Below are positions 17,801 to 21,902 of a stretch of DNA of 21,902 nt, piece by piece (position 1 is the stretch's first letter; each line of letters opens with the position of its first letter). Under the pieces are notes generated by a model that was not told where the DNA came from, searched no databases, and worked only from the letters and a program-made list of their open reading frames with translations. The DNA lies in the NCBI GenBank assembly GCA_030141605.1, contig JAQGDQ010000192.1, positions 390,380 through 412,281 of the forward strand, in the 5' to 3' direction. The position numbers were made by a program, and so were the translations under genes. Source of the stretch: Tubiluchus corallicola (lineage: Eukaryota; Priapulida; Priapulimorpha; Priapulimorphida; Tubiluchidae).

Positions 17801-17863
17801 CGCCTTGGCACTCTAAAGGTCTATTAGGTGCTCGATGATTAATGATAGCACATCAGCAGTGAA

Positions 17864-18964
17864 GCATACTTAATTAATTTCAATTCTAGAATGCACGTGC
17901 TATTGCATACTTTCTGTCTGGCACTAGATGACGGATATATACGTAGAATGGCATACAAATTATGTGAACTCTTTTAATGCGTGAAACCAAAACTTTAAAT
18001 AACTACTAACATCATTTTACACTCATTCATCATGTATAAAATTTGAATTTGAAAATAAAAATACGAATCATATAGGCTTGTAACAGCTACAACAAAGAAT
18101 GGAATAAACAACAATGCTTATTTCCTTCTCGGTCTGTGACATTCTTGAGTTGTATATGTTGGCCATTGTCGTGATCGGGCTGATGTAATCTCTCCCAGAC
18201 AAGTTTTCAGGTAATTTCTCATAGGATATTTATTACATATAGAATTTGCAGAAGGTATTTGAACAGTCCTCAATCAAACGTTATAACTCTTGACGAATAA
18301 CGTTGTAAAACTAAACACAACTATTACAAAATGCAATAAGAAACAATACACAATCGCAACGAAAAATATCAAAAATTCTTAATGACCAACGTACTAATAG
18401 TGTACAGAGGGACACGGCAGACGTTATAAGATCCTAACTTTGTTACCTATATCGTTGCAAATTTGTAAAGCTTGTGACGTTTTTACACATACAAACATTA
18501 TAACAGCGAAAGCGTTATAACGCCCGAAGATAAATTCTAATGTTGCATAACTAATGCATATCCATGTTATAAATGTGCATCGATAAAATGTTGCAACAAC
18601 AAATGTTTACATTTTCATGAACGTAACCATTAGACCAAGTAACAATGATTACGAATTTTATTTCTGTCATTTCTCGTAACCAGTTCGAAGGCTTATCGTA
18701 ATTATAGTGTGATGCAGTATGTATTATTGCTGTCTGTTGATGCTAGTGAATCGGCGAACCAAAACTGCGCAAAGAAACTATTGACGGCAAGGCTTAAACT
18801 GCGATTTCGCAAAATGTTAATAAATCGTACACTTATGTGCATGGTAATTATCTAATGGGTTTGCTGCAAAGAAAGTAGTTGTTGTTGGAAATGCATAGAA
18901 AACACGAAGATCAATTACAAGCACTTAACAATATATCGTTTCAAATAATTATTATCAAACAGTT
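17864..18964. other. No gene supported
   Basis: Part of this may be the decayed upstream (5') portion of the minus-strand LINE, but I could not recognise further conserved blocks. GTTATAACG-type words recur (18280, 18424, 18511). Nothing else is supported. Confidence 0.4.
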
Positions 18965-19171
18965 ATGCATTCACACTGCTACGTGGTCACAAAACTATCA
19001 AAAATGCGATTTTGTCTTGTGACAAAAATAAGTTCAGATAACACCATACATTATTATATTTACAAAGCTTGGCATGCTAAACTGACAATCTATGTGTTTA
19101 GATTAACGCCAGGACTTCACAGGGCAGCGACTTTTTTGGAACGTTTTAAAAAACTTTTAGAGTTTGTTTAA
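18965..19171 (+). CDS. Low-confidence short open frame, 68 codons
   Basis: ATG 18965 to TAA 19169-19171. Basic, with a hydrophobic and aromatic middle and a C-terminal L-E-R-F-K-K-L-L. No splice, promoter or poly(A) context stands out, and this length is expected by chance. No family recognised. Confidence 0.1.
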   Translation: MHSHCYVVTKLSKMRFCLVTKISSDNTIHYYIYKAWHAKLTIYVFRLTPGLHRAATFLERFKKLLEFV

Positions 19172-19690
19172 CGATTGTTGGACGTAGAAATTTTAGACTT
19201 GTGGAGAAGAGCCATGAGAATTAATAACACGGATACTGTTGAAGATTCTCTTTGTTCTTTATTAGTTGGTAAAACTTCAGTGTAATGTTTTAGCTTACAA
19301 CTCAACCCATTTTCAAACTATAAATGACGTGACCTCAGATAGACCAGCACGCAAGCCACAAGCCCACATCTAGAATAGAAAGAAACGGACCCATATTAAT
19401 AATTAGAGGTAATGCAAACCGTGAGAAAACCAATCCACAGACCTCGGCGAAACCTTATTTGGTTTGTTGCATAATACATCATTTTTTGCTACATAACGAT
19501 TGTAACATATCACAGAAGCAAAACTTTTACCTAATGATGCAAAATTCGTTACATAATAACTAATTTTCTGATTTGTTACATAAGGAACTTTAACATACGC
19601 TTAGACTGCTCACCAAAAATCGAACAAAATGACTCAGGCCAATCGTTCAAAAGACAAATTAAAAATGGCTGCCAAATATGCCTGCTCCTA
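19172..19690. other. No gene; contains a dispersed 12-bp motif cluster
   Basis: AT-rich intergenic DNA. The only structure noted is the TTTGTTACATAA cluster, annotated separately. Confidence 0.4.
19463..19583 (+). repeat. Cluster of four TTTGTTACATAA-like words
   Basis: TTTGTTGCATAA (19463), TTTGCTACATAA (19485), TTCGTTACATAA (19545) and TTTGTTACATAA (19572) lie in the same orientation with spacings of 22, 60 and 27 bp. The irregular spacing argues against simple tandem repeats. It could be a protein-binding cluster or subterminal repeats of an old transposon. Confidence 0.6.
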
Positions 19691-19697
19691 GTCAAAA

Positions 19698-20030
19698 TTG
19701 AGTAAAAGCGTTCATACTGTGCACAAAATCGGTCTCTGTGTCAAACAAAAATCGCTACAAGCATTTTCAAATGTTTTTCTGGTCATTGCAGTAGCAACAC
19801 TGATTATTGTTGAATCCACTTTTTCCCTCGGATCTCTGAGCTTTTGCAATCCTTTACCAGAAAATAATTTTACTTTAACTATAACGTCACACATTTCAAG
19901 AAGCATGTTGTTTTGTGGTTTTCAAAGCTATCAGACTGAAAAGTTTTTTGTTTATTTATTTTTCATTTTACCCAAAAATCTCGAAATTCTGTTAATGCAG
20001 CTAGAAACAAACGATTTTAATTTATTTTAG
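19698..20030 (+). CDS. Low-confidence membrane-protein-like open frame
   Basis: Open to TAG 20028-20030 (about 110 codons from 19698, no ATG at the start). It has a hydrophobic segment (F-L-V-I-A-V-A-T-L-I-I-V) at about residues 28-39, an N-F-T sequon, and a second hydrophobic, aromatic stretch near the end. An acceptor-like tgcctgctcctag ends at 19691. About one frame this long is expected by chance in the window. No family recognised. Confidence 0.17.
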   Translation: MSKSVHTVHKIGLCVKQKSLQAFSNVFLVIAVATLIIVESTFSLGSLSFCNPLPENNFTLTITSHISRSMLFCGFQSYQTEKFFVYLFFILPKNLEILLMQLETNDFNLF

Positions 20031-21225
20031 TGTTGTTGTAACTTGTAGGATCGACTTTTTGCTCCTAGCTGTAAAAATAAAATGCAAAGGTTAAAATGTC
20101 ATATCACAAATGATAATTATTCCATTTAAGGCATAGGTGATAACAAATAGGTTGGACGTCACACGTCTCTACTATTATGAGGTAGTATACAATATCTAAG
20201 TTTTAACTGTAACAACAACATCAACGACATTTTAGTTTATCTAATCAAGCATTTTACGCACTTAATATAACAAACTACATGTGCTGTGTACAGATAAGTA
20301 CACATGAATTGTTTTTCATGGAAACTTCCTGAGCAAGCTTATATAGATCTATCCTCGAAAATCCAGTTTGGCAGGTATTCGAGAACAACTTTATGATTAA
20401 TTAAGAACCTAATGGCTTGTAACATTAAGTTTACTAAGCAACCCAGTTAGTTTACATAGATTTAAATTATTCTAGTACAGTGTATAATCTATTTTTACAT
20501 TCACGCATGCAACACACCTTAACATACAGTAAAGGTTATAAGATTAATTATATTCGATATGCCATTTCCGTCACTTCGAATAGACGAAAAAAGTTGACTT
20601 GTCCTTTAATAATATCAACAACAATATCATGTAATATTAAAGTAGACTTTCATTCATTACAAGTCTTGTATTATCAATTACTTTTACAATTCGTAGCGTT
20701 AACTTTACTCAGTAGGTGAGCTAAATATTTGATTACTTTTGTTTTGTTTTTCTCAATTTAATATTTCAACAAAACGCAGAGTCAAATTAATCTTTACAAG
20801 TATATAAATTAATAAACAGGCTAAGTTTTGAGCAGCGTGAAATCCGGACCTTGAAAACAGGTTTCTCGTAGTCACAATTGTTTTGTAGAAAAGTCTTCAG
20901 TATACCTGTGGCGTTATAAAGTTTAACTTTCATGGTTCACATCCGGAATTCATTGTACTGTTAAACTGCATGCTTAGAAATTAATCACTGCTCTATGATT
21001 GCTGTAGTCGATATTGCTTCCGTCACATTGTTCCTCTTTTAGTTGGCGTTTCTTCTATGCAGCCTTATGAGTCTGCTTTGGCGATGACTCATAATTAGAG
21101 CTTGAAACGGTTACTCCTAACGGATGTAAAAAATTAAGGCTTCTATTTAATGATCCCCCTTGATTATTTTACAGGCAGTGATCTAATTAGTACATCAGGA
21201 GAAACATGTAATTTAGTAATCTGGC
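20031..21225. other. No gene supported; may include LTR of the BEL/Pao remnant
   Basis: AT-rich. An open frame at 20480-20719 ends at a TAG directly followed by GTGAGC, a good donor motif, but has no other support. In minus orientation, AAGGGGGATCA (21153-21163) downstream of the BEL/Pao frame could be a polypurine tract, which would place a 3' LTR below 21152. LTR ends cannot be defined without the 5' copy. Confidence 0.35.
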
Positions 21226-21902
21226 CTAATCCCACTGACAGCGTGGTAAATTATGATTGCTCACTTTAACGATTTCATGTAATGATGGTACATAAGAACA
21301 CGTCACCCTACTTTGATGAAGATCGCTAATATGGCGTTCTCTACGGTATGGAAGATATTCTGATGTCCAGCGTTGCCAGAACATCTGAATTAATTCCTGC
21401 CCTTTCTTCCATAACCTGACGAGGTTTTTCACTGTGACCTTCTTTCCAGTGACGAAGTCAGTTCTTTGATTCTCACTTCCAGCAAAGTAGATAGCACTGA
21501 TTTAAAAAGTGAGAGCGGATTAGTGCATAGCCAGAGTTAATATCGTAAGAGTCGATTATTAGTGGTAGCCTCAGCTTCGGTAAGAAGAGAGACTTCACTT
21601 AGGTCCCCAACAAATTGGCCTTAACGCTCCACGACTGACTATATCCTCGTCTTAAGGACCCAGCTCAGCAGCGGAGGTAGTATACCCCTCTAGTAACCTT
21701 TGTTGATCTAAAAGTTGCCATTAACTCCTTTGACCACGATATCAGCCCTGTATCACTTGGGTCCAGCAGTAGACATTGATGCGACTTCTTGCAAACACAC
21801 GAACCTCACTAATGACAGACTTCCTTCAGTGGGCTGGTTGATGCGATCATTTGGATGGCCAAACACTCAATACGTAAAGTTAAACACAATATTCTTCTCT
21901 AA
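21226..21902 (-). pseudogene. Decayed BEL/Pao retrotransposon, 3' end of pol
   Basis: On the minus strand, the frame at 21226-21432 (open upstream to about 21475) contains F-W-Q-R-W-T-S-E-Y-L-P followed by R-R-E-R-H, then L-P-R-C-Q-W. This is the pattern of the domain of unknown function (DUF5641) that ends BEL/Pao polyproteins (F-W-x-R-W-x-x-E-Y-L ... P-R-x-x-W). About 195 bp upstream, L-L-T-E-A-E-A-T-T-N-N-R-L-L (around 21550-21590) matches the integrase-region motif with E-V-E-A-x-x-N-S-R-P-L-T, at the spacing expected. Multiple stops and frameshifts lie between them. The element is inactive and its 5' part lies beyond the window. Confidence 0.82.

Larger units (their letters stand above)
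17053..17863 (-). mobile_element. Decayed non-LTR retrotransposon (LINE), 3' part
   Basis: On the minus strand, reverse-transcriptase landmarks occur in correct order over about 800 bp: a T-A-D-V-L-S-L segment (about 17838-17863), motif A-like T-D-I-S-K-T-F-N-E-V (17754-17783; family form DISKAFD), I-S-S-Y-L-N-N-P (17688-17711), motif B-like G-V-L-Q-C-S-V (17612-17632; family form GVPQGSV), L-F-V-L-F-I-N, and the C-terminal N-R-A-C-R-F-Y-M-G-V-G-K-Y-T-P-N-A then G-D-M-G-W. Several stops and frameshifts interrupt it. The motif-C FADD catalytic pair is replaced in a Leu-Leu-Thr-Asn segment, and the span between motif C and the C-terminus seems shortened. It is 5'-truncated and dead. Jockey/CR1-like clade is likely but not fixed. 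Confidence 0.88.

Overview
The window looks like intergenic or intronic DNA from an AT-rich, gene-poor metazoan nuclear genome. It has long microsatellites, GT-AG splice-site contexts, AATAAA signals, and decayed copies of several eukaryotic transposon classes: a non-LTR retrotransposon, a BEL/Pao retrotransposon, a tRNA-headed short element and a DNA transposon with terminal inverted repeats. The mixture resembles invertebrate genomes such as molluscs or cnidarians, but I cannot name the species. No bacterial or organellar gene organisation is present. Open frames of 60-100 codons are expected by chance here, so most are treated with caution.

Region by region. Bases 1-4700 hold the best host gene candidate, on the + strand. 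A signal-peptide exon (acceptor at 986/987, ATG 1060, donor GTAAGT at 1496) is followed by a phase-matched second exon from 1953. That exon repeats an Asn-Ser-Leu-Tyr motif from exon 1 between dibasic sites and is cut by an in-frame TGA at 2141. Further downstream are a 33-bp coding-phase minisatellite, a 380-bp (RAY)n compound microsatellite, a possible 29-nt microexon and a possible terminal exon with AATAAA. Bases 5400-5930 hold a retroposon 3' tail next to a tRNA-headed element (minus strand) that contains a large nested palindrome and is bounded by a perfect 12-bp inverted repeat. A small CpG-rich island sits at 6427-6607. Bases 8218-8600 are a (CT)n and tetranucleotide tract. Around 10.0-11.6 kb are an RFX-type X-box, a tentative two-exon small gene, a 32-bp minisatellite of about 12 copies and a possible terminal exon. 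Bases 12023-13474 form a 1.45-kb non-autonomous DNA transposon with inverted termini, subterminal repeats and an internal degenerate telomere-like tract. At 15.6-16.4 kb there are CCAAT, GC-box and TATA promoter motifs upstream of a short signal-peptide-like reading frame. Bases 17053-17863 (minus) are a decayed non-LTR reverse transcriptase, and 21226-21902 (minus) the 3' part of a decayed BEL/Pao polyprotein.

I see no operon-like or defence-like system. The observations most worth pursuing are the secreted prepropeptide-like gene at 988-2143, the foldback tRNA element at 5546-5927 and the (RAY)n tract, whose structure suggests stepwise CpG loss.
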